From Pseudomonas sp. RSB 5.4 (lineage in GTDB: Bacteria; Pseudomonadota; Gammaproteobacteria; Pseudomonadales; Pseudomonadaceae): a stretch of DNA of 64,000 nt. This document shows, one piece after another, positions 41,181 to 49,207 of the stretch. Each line of letters starts with the position of its first letter. The first letter of the stretch is position 1. A program made the translations under genes and the position numbers. The stretch covers positions 2,446,501-2,510,500 of the forward strand of contig NZ_CP146986.1 in assembly GCF_037126175.1 (NCBI RefSeq), given 5' to 3'. The notes beneath the pieces were generated by a model, which was not told the DNA's origin, did not search any database, and saw nothing but the letters and a program-made list of their open reading frames with translations.

Positions 41181-41975
41181 TTACCGACGTTTGCGCGAAC
41201 CGATGCGAATCCAGGTCGGCGCATGGTCGCTGGCGTGCGGTTCGTTGCGCACCCAGGCGTCTACACCGGCCTCGTGCAGATACGGGCTGAGTGCCGGGTT
41301 GAGCAGCAGATGATCGATGCGCAGGCCAGAGTTGGTTTGCCAATGCTGACGAAAGTAATCCCAGAACGTGTAGAGGCGATCGTCGGGATACAGATGGCGC
41401 AACGAGTCGGTCCAGCCCTGATCAAGCAGCCGTTGATAACACTCGCGGCTTTCGGGTTGCAGCAGCGCGTCCTTGAGCCACGAGCGGGTGTTGTAGATGT
41501 CCATGTCGGTGGGCACCACGTTGTAATCGCCAGCGAGCACCACCGGATGATCGCTGCTTTGCAGATCCTTGGCGTAGCGGATCAAGCGCTCGAACCAGGC
41601 CAGTTTGTAGTCGAACTTCGGCCCCGGCTGCGGGTTGCCGTTGGGCAGGTACAGGCAGCCGACCAATACCCCGTGCACCGCCGCTTCCAGATAACGACTG
41701 TGCTTGTCCTCGGGATCGCCCGGCAGGCCGCGGCGGCTCTCCAGCGGTTGCGCATCACGGGCGAGGATCGCCACCCCGTTCCATGACGCCTGACCGTGCC
41801 AGATCGCGCCATAACCGGCGGCTTCAAGTTCAGCTACAGGAAATGCACTGTCGACTGACTTGAGTTCCTGCAGGCACGCGATGTCCGGTTGTTCGCGCCT
41901 GAGCCACTCCAGCAGGTTCGGCAAGCGTGCGCGCAGGCCGTTGACGTTGAACGTGGCGATCCGCAGGTTTTTCAT
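41181..41975 (-). CDS. xthA: Exonuclease III / AP endonuclease
   Basis: 264 aa, an EEP-superfamily nuclease. Metal and catalytic motifs are NVNGLRAR, CLQELKS, the Tyr/Asn region LYLPNG, AGDYNVVPTDMDIYN, LRIDHLL and the final SDHAPT. It processes abasic sites and 3' blocked ends in base-excision repair. XthA versus ExoA-like (Xth-2) naming is uncertain. Confidence 0.94.
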   Translation of the reverse strand: MKNLRIATFNVNGLRARLPNLLEWLRREQPDIACLQELKSVDSAFPVAELEAAGYGAIWHGQASWNGVAILARDAQPLESRRGLPGDPEDKHSRYLEAAVHGVLVGCLYLPNGNPQPGPKFDYKLAWFERLIRYAKDLQSSDHPVVLAGDYNVVPTDMDIYNTRSWLKDALLQPESRECYQRLLDQGWTDSLRHLYPDDRLYTFWDYFRQHWQTNSGLRIDHLLLNPALSPYLHEAGVDAWVRNEPHASDHAPTWIRIGSRKRR

Positions 41976-42101
41976 CGTCCAGACTCCGGCGACAAGGTGT
42001 GAAAATTGTGACTCTGTAGCGGCGACGGTGGTTGCATCGGATCAACCGGCTGCGGCGTAATAGGCGCTCGCCACTGCCCCAAACTGCCGAGACCTGTTCC
42101 C

Positions 42102-42686
42102 ATGCTCACCACGCTGCAAGGCCCGCGCATCCTCCTGCGCCCGCTTCAGTACATCGACGTCGACGCCCTGCTCCACGCCGCCGCTGACGGCGAACTGTGG
42201 AACCTCACCGTCACCGTGGTGCCTTCGGCGAGCACCATCGACAGCTACCTGAAGAAGGCCCTGGACGGCCGCGACGCCGGCACGGTCATGCCGTTTGTGA
42301 TTGTGTTGAAGGATAGCGGCGAAGTCATCGGCTCGACCCGGTTCTGGAAGATCGACCCGCTCAATCGCAAGCTGGAAATCGGCAGCAGCTGGATTTCCGC
42401 GCGCTGGCAGAAATCCTTCGTCAACACCGAAGCCAAATACCTGATGTTGCGCCACGCCTTCGAGGTGCTCGACTGCGTGCGGGTGCAGTTCACCGCCGAC
42501 GAGAACAACCAGAAGTCGCGCAACGCGATTCTGCGCCTCGGAGCGCAACAGGAAGGCATCGTGCGCCACGAGCGGATCATGCCGGACGGGCGCAAGCGCA
42601 ACTCGGTGCGCTTCAGCATCATCGATGACGAGTGGCCGCAGGTGCGGCAGGCGCTGGAGCAGAAACTGGCGGACGACCGACACTGA
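42102..42686 (+). CDS. GNAT-family N-acetyltransferase (RimJ/RimL-like)
   Basis: 194 aa. Typical sequence: RILLRPLQYIDVDALLHAAADGELW at the N-terminus, GSTRFWKIDPLNRKLEIGSSWI, and a late NQKSRNAILRLGAQQEGIVRHE that makes the acetyl-CoA pyrophosphate site. The substrate is unknown. It stands alone, divergent from xthA. Confidence 0.92.
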   Translation: MLTTLQGPRILLRPLQYIDVDALLHAAADGELWNLTVTVVPSASTIDSYLKKALDGRDAGTVMPFVIVLKDSGEVIGSTRFWKIDPLNRKLEIGSSWISARWQKSFVNTEAKYLMLRHAFEVLDCVRVQFTADENNQKSRNAILRLGAQQEGIVRHERIMPDGRKRNSVRFSIIDDEWPQVRQALEQKLADDRH

Positions 42687-42775
42687 AGCTCAACAACCGC
42701 TCGTCAGCCAATCGGCACCAACGGGCAAAAGTGTCAGACCAAAGTCAGGTAACCGACCCCTTTTGGAGACGTACC

Positions 42776-43081
42776 ATGACTACACGCACACTCACCTCGT
42801 TGTTGCTCGCCGGCCTGCTCGCCGCCACCTCGGCTGCCAGCTTCGCGGCGAACGACAGTTCTGGCACATCGAGTACCAACCCCGACGTCAACAAAAGCAC
42901 GCCTAAGCCGCCGGACAATACCCCGGGTGCACCTGCCGGCAGTAACGGCGCTGGTAGCCCTGGTTCTGGCAATGGCACTGGCACCAACGGCGGCGCCATG
43001 GGTTCGGGCTCCGGCGCTGGCGGTGGCACAGGCGCGGCCGGGGGCGGAACCGGCGGCGCGGGCGGTGGCTCGGGCAGCTGA
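42776..43081 (+). CDS. Secreted Gly/Ser-rich protein
   Basis: 101 aa. A Sec signal peptide (about residues 1-25, LTSLLLAGLLAATSAASFA) precedes a low-complexity tail: Pro/Asn-rich (about 30-55), then GSGAGGG-type repeats to the end, with no aromatic or Cys residues. The start at 42776 is set by TTGGAG 7 bp upstream and the signal peptide. Probably periplasmic or extracellular, function unknown. Its very biased composition means composition-driven matches should be discounted. Confidence 0.75.
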   Translation: MTTRTLTSLLLAGLLAATSAASFAANDSSGTSSTNPDVNKSTPKPPDNTPGAPAGSNGAGSPGSGNGTGTNGGAMGSGSGAGGGTGAAGGGTGGAGGGSGS

Positions 43082-43117
43082 ACGAACCGCCGTTACGGCT
43101 GGTAATAGGACCTGTGT

Positions 43118-43139
43118 GTGAGGGGGCTTGCTCCCTCAC
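43118..43139. repeat. REP-like inverted repeat
   Basis: GTGAGGGGGCTTGCTCCCTCAC, a 22-bp hairpin of the second pseudomonad REP type, downstream of two convergent genes and a possible terminator for both. Confidence 0.75.
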
Positions 43140-43160
43140 CCCTGTTGAAGCGTCAAAACC

Positions 43161-44729
43161 TCAGCGGTCCGAGCGCATCAATTCGGCAAAACCGGTATCA
43201 AGCGACAACACCGCAGCGCGGTTGCGTCCGGCATTTTTCGCCTGATACAACGCCGCGTCAGCACGCTGGATAAACATCTCCAGGCTGTCATTGCCGCTGG
43301 GAATAAACGAGTAGCAGCCCAGACTTACCGTCAGATACCCGGTCGGCGAGCCGCTGTGGGTGATGCGTTTGTCCATCACGCTGCGACGGATCTGCCCGGC
43401 AATCGCCAGCGCGCCGTTGATGTCGGTGTCCGGCAACAGCACCGCAAACTCCTCACCACCGTAACGCACCGCCAGGTCAGACTTGCGCTGGGTACAATTT
43501 TTCAGCACCTGCGCCACCTGCGTCAGGCAATGATCGCCCGCCACATGACCGTAGGCATCGTTGTAGCGCTTGAAGAAATCGATATCGAGCATGATCAGAC
43601 CGACCGGACTCGACTGGCGTGCGCCGCGGGCAAATTCGATCTCCAGCGAACGCTCGAACAGCCGCCGGTTTGCCAGCCCTGTCAGGCTGTCGTGGGTAGC
43701 GATCTGCTCCAGTGCGCGCTGCGCCTTGCGCAGGTTTTTCTCGATACGCTCGCCGTCGCGCACCTGATGAATGAACACCCAGCCGAACAGGCCGACGCCA
43801 AGAATCACCAGCGCCACAATCACGCTGGACTGAAAGGCCCGCTCATACCAACCCTTGAGAATCGTATCGCGCGATGACGCCGCCGCGACCACCAGCGGAT
43901 ACGACGCCAATTGCCGGTAGCCGTACAGACGCACCACGCCATCGACCACCGACTTGATCATCGCGGTACCGGCCGGGGCTTCGGGCAGCAGCTTCTGGTA
44001 AATCCTGCCTTTGGCCAGCGACGAACCGATCAGGCCTTCGTCGAACGGCCGCCGCGCCAGCAACGTGCCGTCCTTGAGGCCGAGAAACATGATGCCGTTG
44101 TCATCGAGGCTGAAGCTTTTGAAGAACCGGTCGAAGTACGCCATCTTGATCCCGGCCATCAGCACGCCCTGGAAATTGCCGGCGCGGTCGTTGATGCGTT
44201 TCGAGATCGGGATGATCCACTCGCCATTCTCACGGCTGCGAATCGCCGGGCCGATGTGCGCCACGGAGGAAACGTTCTGCTGGTGAAACTTGAAGTACTC
44301 GCGGTCGGCCACACCATTGCCACGGGGCAGATCCGTAAATGACGTGATCACCCACTGACCGTCGCGATCGAACAGGAACATGCCGTGCAACTGTTCCAGT
44401 TGTTGCACCCGACGCGCGAAGGTTTTTTGCAGACGTGGTCGTTGCGCGGCGCCGTAACCATCGTCCTCGACCCAATCGACCAGGCTGGTGAGCACCAGAT
44501 CGGCGGCCAGAAACGTGTCTTCGGCCTGCTGCGCCATGGCCCGGGTCAGGTTGGAAGAAGCGGTCTGCGCGTTCGCGAGATCCTGGCGTCGTGTCTGCTC
44601 AAGTTGCAGATACAGCAATCCGGACAGGCACAGGCACACTGCAACGATGAACAGCGCTGCCGCCTTGCGCAGCGGCAGGCGTTTAAGCGTGCCGGGAGTC
44701 TGATGCGGATCGTGAATGGGGATTGGCAA
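43161..44729 (-). CDS. Membrane diguanylate cyclase with periplasmic dCACHE-like sensor
   Basis: 522 aa. Membrane helix 1 at about residues 22-42, a periplasmic domain of about 250 residues (FLFDRDGQWVITSF, YGYRQLASYPLVVAA are CACHE-like), helix 2 at about 297-318, then GGDEF (about 350-510). The motif is RYGGEEFAVLL (GGEEF, active) with the I-site RKSD five residues earlier, so c-di-GMP synthesis with product inhibition is expected. Ligand unknown. Confidence 0.92.
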   Translation of the reverse strand: MPIPIHDPHQTPGTLKRLPLRKAAALFIVAVCLCLSGLLYLQLEQTRRQDLANAQTASSNLTRAMAQQAEDTFLAADLVLTSLVDWVEDDGYGAAQRPRLQKTFARRVQQLEQLHGMFLFDRDGQWVITSFTDLPRGNGVADREYFKFHQQNVSSVAHIGPAIRSRENGEWIIPISKRINDRAGNFQGVLMAGIKMAYFDRFFKSFSLDDNGIMFLGLKDGTLLARRPFDEGLIGSSLAKGRIYQKLLPEAPAGTAMIKSVVDGVVRLYGYRQLASYPLVVAAASSRDTILKGWYERAFQSSVIVALVILGVGLFGWVFIHQVRDGERIEKNLRKAQRALEQIATHDSLTGLANRRLFERSLEIEFARGARQSSPVGLIMLDIDFFKRYNDAYGHVAGDHCLTQVAQVLKNCTQRKSDLAVRYGGEEFAVLLPDTDINGALAIAGQIRRSVMDKRITHSGSPTGYLTVSLGCYSFIPSGNDSLEMFIQRADAALYQAKNAGRNRAAVLSLDTGFAELMRSDR

Positions 44730-44965
44730 AAACGTGTCCTGGGCAGGTACGACAGGGGCCGCAGCCCGAAACCCTTACTTTTCGTGAGCGTAGCCCACCG
44801 GGGTGCGCACAGCAAACCCGCCGCGCCAACACATGCCCGCCCAGTTGTATCGGCGCGCAAGAGATTTGGATGAACGCTGTGCGTCGATTTATTTTCAGTT
44901 GTGGATTTGCGCGTGATCACCCTGGCGCATCTGCGCCGGGCAATCGCGTGGGGCACCGATTACGC

Positions 44966-45487
44966 CTATCGGGGTTTGTTGATTGCGCGCAGCAGGTCCG
45001 CAACTGGCAGGTTCATGGTGTTTGAGTAGTAGGGTTTGTAGCCGTACGCGGTGACGACGACTTTGCAGGGTATTTGTTGTTTGTTGGCGAGGAGGTGATT
45101 CAGTTCTGTCACTGAAAGATTTCTCTCAGAACTTCGGTTGCTGGAAGTTTCAACTATGAACGCACTGGTGAGATAGGGATATCCCGCCTTGCCATCCTCG
45201 CGTATTTCCGACGTCACCAAACCAACTGCAGAAAACCGGATGGCTTTGCCAACCGAGAAATCCTGATCATCCTCCAAGGCACATTTCAGCATGCCTGAAG
45301 CCATCCCAACCCTTTCTCCTCTATCAAACAGGTCCAGAACATCCACATCCGACTGATAGCGAATGTCGTATAGAAGTGACTTTTGCCTTTCAACAGATAC
45401 AAAACTCAAGTTCGCTGGAGGCTTTACATGGTCTTTTGCGCAACCAGAGCAAATAGCTAGAAAAAAGCAAAAGAGTAACCTGTGCAT
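44966..45487 (-). CDS. Lipoprotein, probable immunity protein of a decayed T6SS lipase module
   Basis: 173 aa. Signal peptide with a lipobox (LLFCFFLAICSGC, Cys at about residue 16). The mature part reads KDHVKPPANLSFVSVERQK onward, with no recognised domain. The start at 45487 follows GGAGTTTTCGT. Its first codons overlap the stop of the lipase pseudogene, so the two were translationally coupled. Immunity partners of T6SS lipase effectors are usually periplasmic lipoproteins encoded next to the effector; the role is inferred from this context only. The frame is intact although its neighbours are broken. Confidence 0.75.
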   Translation of the reverse strand: MHRLLFCFFLAICSGCAKDHVKPPANLSFVSVERQKSLLYDIRYQSDVDVLDLFDRGERVGMASGMLKCALEDDQDFSVGKAIRFSAVGLVTSEIREDGKAGYPYLTSAFIVETSSNRSSERNLSVTELNHLLANKQQIPCKVVVTAYGYKPYYSNTMNLPVADLLRAINKPR

Positions 45488-46215
45488 CACGAAAACTCCT
45501 TCATTATTGAGTCCAGCAATAAATCGCTTGCCGACTTGCTCCCAGCTACAGGCGCAATAAAAAGCCCTAATGCGTCTGCATGATTGGTATCTACGTTGGC
45601 GTTCAAAGAAGGGCCACAGGAGATAAGCCACTTTTCGCCAAAATCGGCTACCCCATCCGATGGGTCTCTGTTTGTCGGGGTCGCCTTAATGTTGATCCAT
45701 TCGGCGGCAACAGGATCAGGGCGCTCGCGATAAATATCTGAACCTAACCAAACCAATGTCCCTTCACCCACGGGATCAAGGGTGATTAGCATCTGAATTC
45801 TGTAGCCCCAATCCGACATTATTTTTGTCAGGTGCGCGCCATTCCAACCGCCGAGGCTATGACCAACGATATAAACGGGGCAGCTTTTATACGGAATAAG
45901 GCTCAGAACATTCCGTTGGATATCCTGCTTCCCCCTGACATCGTTATATCCCAGCCATTCTCAGCGATATTTACCTTCGTTGTTTAGCGTTTCATTGCGC
46001 TTATCAAAGTTCCTCCGTGCGGCGAGGATGTTTTCATAAGGCCCCGAAAAATAATAACTTTCCTTATCCCCGGCACCGCCGACGAAAACAACAATCGCTT
46101 TGGTACTCTCCACCGGCACCTGCTTGTCACTGACATCCTTCTTATCCGTCAGCGCATGTTCCTTGTGCAGCTTGTAATTGTTGCCTTTCGCGCACGTTAC
46201 TGTTTCAGCGGTCAT
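45487..46215 (-). pseudogene. T6SS-type alpha/beta-hydrolase (lipase) effector, interrupted by an in-frame TGA
   Basis: Reading straight through gives 242 residue positions in one frame. The first part (MTAETVTCAKGN to NNEGKYR) ends in TGA at 45961-45963. The same frame continues EWLGYNDVRGKQ and carries the nucleophile elbow YIVGHSLGGWNG (Ser at about position 120), TLDPVGEG (probable catalytic Asp) and NHAD. The stop lies before the active-site Ser, so the short product cannot be active; an internal restart at MSDWGYRI would lack the Ser as well. A sequencing error is possible. Upstream is the PAAR pseudogene and downstream the overlapping lipoprotein. Confidence 0.8.
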
Positions 46216-46218
46216 GCC

Positions 46219-46459
46219 TCACTCCTCCAAAAACAGCTTGATGGTTTCAGGCAGGTGCGAGCTGACTTCGTGGGTGAACCCGTTAGCGTCAGACACCCCG
46301 TGTTCCAGACGCCCGTCTGCACGCTGGATCACGTAGGGATGATTGGGCCAATCCGTCGAAATTCACATTCGGCGAGCCACTGGCAATCGGATTGGTGCCA
46401 TGTCCCGGGAGTGGGCAGGCGGTTGGGTCGGTGACGCGGGCGGCGGGTTTTCCGCTCAT
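46219..46459 (-). pseudogene. PAAR-domain T6SS spike protein, internally deleted and frameshifted
   Basis: Begins MSGKPAARVTDPTACPLPGH, GTNPIASGSPNVNFDGLA (residues 1-38), the typical start of a PAAR-repeat protein, after AAGGAGC. The frame then changes: the first reading stops at 46289-46291 as a 56-aa product, while another frame carries the expected C-terminus, HPYVIQRADGRLEHGVSDAN, then GFTHEVSSHLPETIKLFLEE, ending at 46219. The middle of the domain is missing, so an internal deletion joined the two ends out of frame. The gene ends 4 bp before the lipase ATG. Confidence 0.78.
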
Positions 46460-46544
46460 GAACAGCTCCTTGCAGTGTTGCGGGTCATCCTTTGGGGGGG
46501 CGCAAGCATGCGTGAATTTTCCGGGTGCTTCAAACCTTCAGGCG

Positions 46545-46574
46545 AAAAAAAGGCGCCTGCTTGGGCGCCCTTTC
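46545..46574 (-). terminator. Terminator of the RNase T2 gene
   Basis: Minus strand: AAGGGCGCC, CAAGCA, GGCGCCTTTTTTT; 22 bp after the stop. Confidence 0.88.
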
Positions 46575-46595
46575 CTGTTCGTGAAACCGCTCACA

Positions 46596-47261
46596 TCAAC
46601 GCGATGGCGGTACCCGAATATCCCCCGCCCGGCACTGGGTCTTCACGCCCTTGCCGCACGCGCCGAACTGCAGATCCTTGCCCATGCACACCCGTACTTC
46701 CGAGAGTTCCGGACCGCTGCAGATCACCGCGATGCCATCCGCCGGGATCCCCGGGTTGGCCTTGCGGAACAGGTCGGCGATTTCCTGGGCTTCGAAGTAG
46801 TACGAGGAACTGAACGGTTGCAGCTCTTGCGGGATTTTCACCGCGCCGACCGCTTTGTCCGCTTCGTCCAGATAACCCATCGCGCCCAGACCGCTGCAGG
46901 TGCCGTGCTTGGACCATTCGTGGTCAAGCAGTTTCTTGGTCGGGAACAGCGTCAGGCCTTTGGTCGTTTCCGCCGCCGACAACGTGGTCAGCGGTGGGCA
47001 GGACTCCGGCCAGCCGCCATTGGCGTATTGCGGCCACAGACCATGCAGCACGAAACCGTAGCCCTTGCCGGAACACTGCACGTCGTCCTTGTGAGTGAGG
47101 CAAAAGGTCGGCGACCAGGACAGCGTCAGCAGGTAGTAATCGAACTGCCCCGCCACCGCTTCCGTTTGCACCTTGCTGGCGTTCGACTGACGCGCCGAAC
47201 TGAGGCCGATGCTACCGGCCGTCAGCGCAATCACTGCCAAAATTGTAAACAGCTTTTTCAT
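46596..47261 (-). CDS. Secreted ribonuclease T2 family protein (RNase I-like)
   Basis: 221 aa. Sec signal (FTILAVIALTAGSIGLSSA). Catalytic boxes are CAS I HGLWPQ (His73) and CAS II HEWSKHGTC (His114, His119). Several cysteines (FCLTH, VQC, ESC, TC, QC) suggest disulfides in the periplasm. It degrades RNA to 3'-phosphates. It stands alone with its own terminator. Confidence 0.95.
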   Translation of the reverse strand: MKKLFTILAVIALTAGSIGLSSARQSNASKVQTEAVAGQFDYYLLTLSWSPTFCLTHKDDVQCSGKGYGFVLHGLWPQYANGGWPESCPPLTTLSAAETTKGLTLFPTKKLLDHEWSKHGTCSGLGAMGYLDEADKAVGAVKIPQELQPFSSSYYFEAQEIADLFRKANPGIPADGIAVICSGPELSEVRVCMGKDLQFGACGKGVKTQCRAGDIRVPPSR

Positions 47262-47426
47262 CTACCCGCTCCTTGGGACGCCTGCGTCCGTGGTTTTCGA
47301 TCCTGACCAGACTTGGCCAGCGCTGATTTCGACATGCTTGTGTTGCAAGCGCATGACGCAAGGCAACGCCGTACGCCGTTGAAAGGTCTACGATTAACAG
47401 GCAGACATCAAACCAAGGGATCCGAA

Positions 47427-47897
47427 ATGAGTAAAGCAGACGAACTCGCCGCCAAACTCAAGCAAACACGGCACACCCATGCGGATGCCGAGCTGGAGAT
47501 CGATTGCTGGCCGGCGCAGGTCTACGATCTGTACCACCGCATCGAGGGCTGGCTGCAGCCAGTTACCGAAGTCGGCCTGAAAATTCGCCGCAATCCGACC
47601 CACGTTTGCGAAAGCTCACCCGACGGCGAGAGCCACGATTACGCGATCGACCAACTGGTGATCGAAGCCAATCAACAAACCCTGACATTTGATCCCATCG
47701 CGCGGTTTACCGAGGACGGCGCCGGCCGCGTGCAGATCACCCTGCCCGAGCGCAACACCTATCTGCTGCGCACCGTCGATGAACATCACGAAAGCCATTG
47801 GTGGTTGCAAACGGTGGAAACCGGTCAGGAACTGGATGCGATTGCCCTGACGGAGAACAACCTGTTGCAGGTGGTGCAGGAAGGTCTGGCCCTCTGA
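47427..47897 (+). CDS. Conserved hypothetical protein
   Basis: 156 aa, cytoplasmic. The start MSKADELAAKLKQTRHTHADAELEI at 47427 has AAGGGAT upstream. The sequence is rich in Glu and Thr, with WLQPVTEVGLKIRRNPT and TYLLRTVDEHHESHWWLQTV, probably beta-rich. I do not recognise a domain. It is followed by the PheC-like gene at 76 bp on the same strand. Confidence 0.75.
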   Translation: MSKADELAAKLKQTRHTHADAELEIDCWPAQVYDLYHRIEGWLQPVTEVGLKIRRNPTHVCESSPDGESHDYAIDQLVIEANQQTLTFDPIARFTEDGAGRVQITLPERNTYLLRTVDEHHESHWWLQTVETGQELDAIALTENNLLQVVQEGLAL

Positions 47898-47973
47898 CCG
47901 CGAGCTAACCATAGGGATCAGCGCCGGGAACGTGTTTAACTTCTCACTCCGATCCCTTTGAAGCCCGACAGAC

Positions 47974-48759
47974 ATGCCCATCAATAAAAAACTGCTCTTG
48001 CTCGGTTCATTGCTCGCGCTGAATTTCAGCGCTCAGGCCGCCGAGCAACCTTCGCACCTCGACACCATCCAGCAACAAGGCCAACTGCGCGTCTGCACCA
48101 CTGGCGACTACAAGCCCTACACCTTCAAACGCAGCGACGGCGACTTCGAGGGTATCGACATCGCCATGGCGCGCTCGCTGGCCGACAGCCTCGGGGTGAA
48201 AGTCGAGTGGGTGCAAACCACCTGGAAAACCCTGATGCCGGACATGCAGGCCGGCAAGTGCGACATCGGCATGGGCGGGATTTCGGTGACGCTGGAGCGG
48301 CAGAAGAAAGCCTACTTCAGCAACACCCTCGACAGCGACGGCAAGATCCCGCTGGTGCGTTGTGTCGATCAGTCCAAATACCAGACCGTCGAGCAGATCA
48401 ACCAGCCCAACGTACGGCTGGTTGAACCGGCGGGCGGCACCAACGAAGCCTTCGTCCACGCCTTCCTGCCCAAGGCGCAACTGGCCCTGCACGACAACGT
48501 GACGATCTTCCAGCAACTGCTCGATAACAAGGCCGACGTGATGATCACCGACGCCTCGGAAGCGCTGTATCAGCAGAAACTCAAACCGGGTTTGTGCGCG
48601 GTGAATCCGCACCAGTACATGCAGTACGGCGAAAAAGCCTATCTGCTGCCGCGCGATGACATCAGCTGGAAACTGTACGTTGACCAGTGGCTGCACCTGA
48701 GCAAAGTCACTGGCAGTTATCAGAAGGTCATTGGTGAGTGGCTGGCGCTGCCGCAGTAA
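47974..48759 (+). CDS. Periplasmic cyclohexadienyl dehydratase-like / solute-binding protein (PheC family)
   Basis: 261 aa. Signal peptide MPINKKLLLLGSLLALNFSAQA, then a type II periplasmic binding fold (RVCTTGDYKPYTFKRSDGDFEGIDIAMARSLADSLG). It is closely similar in pattern to P. aeruginosa PheC as I remember it: GGTNEAFVHA, NVTIFQQLLDNKADVMITDASEALYQQKL, and AYLLPRDD. The Glu after DAS fits the PheC catalytic Glu. PheC makes phenylalanine from arogenate (or phenylpyruvate from prephenate) in the periplasm. Without alignment a simple amino-acid-binding role remains possible, as no ABC transporter genes are adjacent. Confidence 0.82.
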   Translation: MPINKKLLLLGSLLALNFSAQAAEQPSHLDTIQQQGQLRVCTTGDYKPYTFKRSDGDFEGIDIAMARSLADSLGVKVEWVQTTWKTLMPDMQAGKCDIGMGGISVTLERQKKAYFSNTLDSDGKIPLVRCVDQSKYQTVEQINQPNVRLVEPAGGTNEAFVHAFLPKAQLALHDNVTIFQQLLDNKADVMITDASEALYQQKLKPGLCAVNPHQYMQYGEKAYLLPRDDISWKLYVDQWLHLSKVTGSYQKVIGEWLALPQ

Positions 48760-48778
48760 TCTTCCAGGCACAAACATT

Positions 48779-48870
48779 TGTGGCGAGGGAGCTTGCTCCC
48801 GCTGGGCTGCGCAGCAGACCTTCTTTTGGGGGCGCTGCGCGCCCCAGCGGGAGCAAGCTCCCTCGCCACA
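48779..48870. repeat. Large REP-like hairpin
   Basis: Nearly perfect inverted repeat with arms of about 35 bp (TGTGGCGAGGGAGCTTGCTC and onward) around GCAGCAGACCTTCTTTTGGG. It is a second pseudomonad REP type, between a plus- and a minus-strand gene, and probably forms a stable hairpin at both transcript ends. Confidence 0.85.
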
Positions 48871-48889
48871 GGTTCAGCCTCGATTTTGA

Positions 48890-49105
48890 TCAATCGTCGT
48901 GCAACATCCCGGAGCTGTACTGGTTCAAGCTGCTACCAATACTGTTACCGCCGAATTTGAGGGTCGTTGCATTTGTGCGACCCTCCGGCGATTGGCAATC
49001 CGAGGAGAAACAACTGGTGGTGGTCAGCCCACCGGAGCCCGAACAGGCACTCAATACCGAGACAGCTGCAGCGATCAACAGCACTTTGACGACATTGGTG
49101 CGCAT
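48890..49105 (-). CDS. Small lipoprotein, hypothetical
   Basis: 71 aa. Signal peptide with lipobox MRTNVVKVLLIAAAVSVLSAC (Cys at 21), then SGSGGLTTTSCFSSDCQSPEG and a short Ser/Asn-rich tail. Two more Cys are in CFSSDC. The start at 49105 has GGGGAG upstream. Unknown function. Confidence 0.75.
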   Translation of the reverse strand: MRTNVVKVLLIAAAVSVLSACSGSGGLTTTSCFSSDCQSPEGRTNATTLKFGGNSIGSSLNQYSSGMLHDD

Positions 49106-49207
49106 GGTACGGCTCCCCTTGGGATGATCTTGTGCAAGCATCGTAGGCCTTCGCCGCACCCGGCAAGATGAAACTTTGCCGATCGACAGCGCGGGTTCAG
49201 CTTCGCC

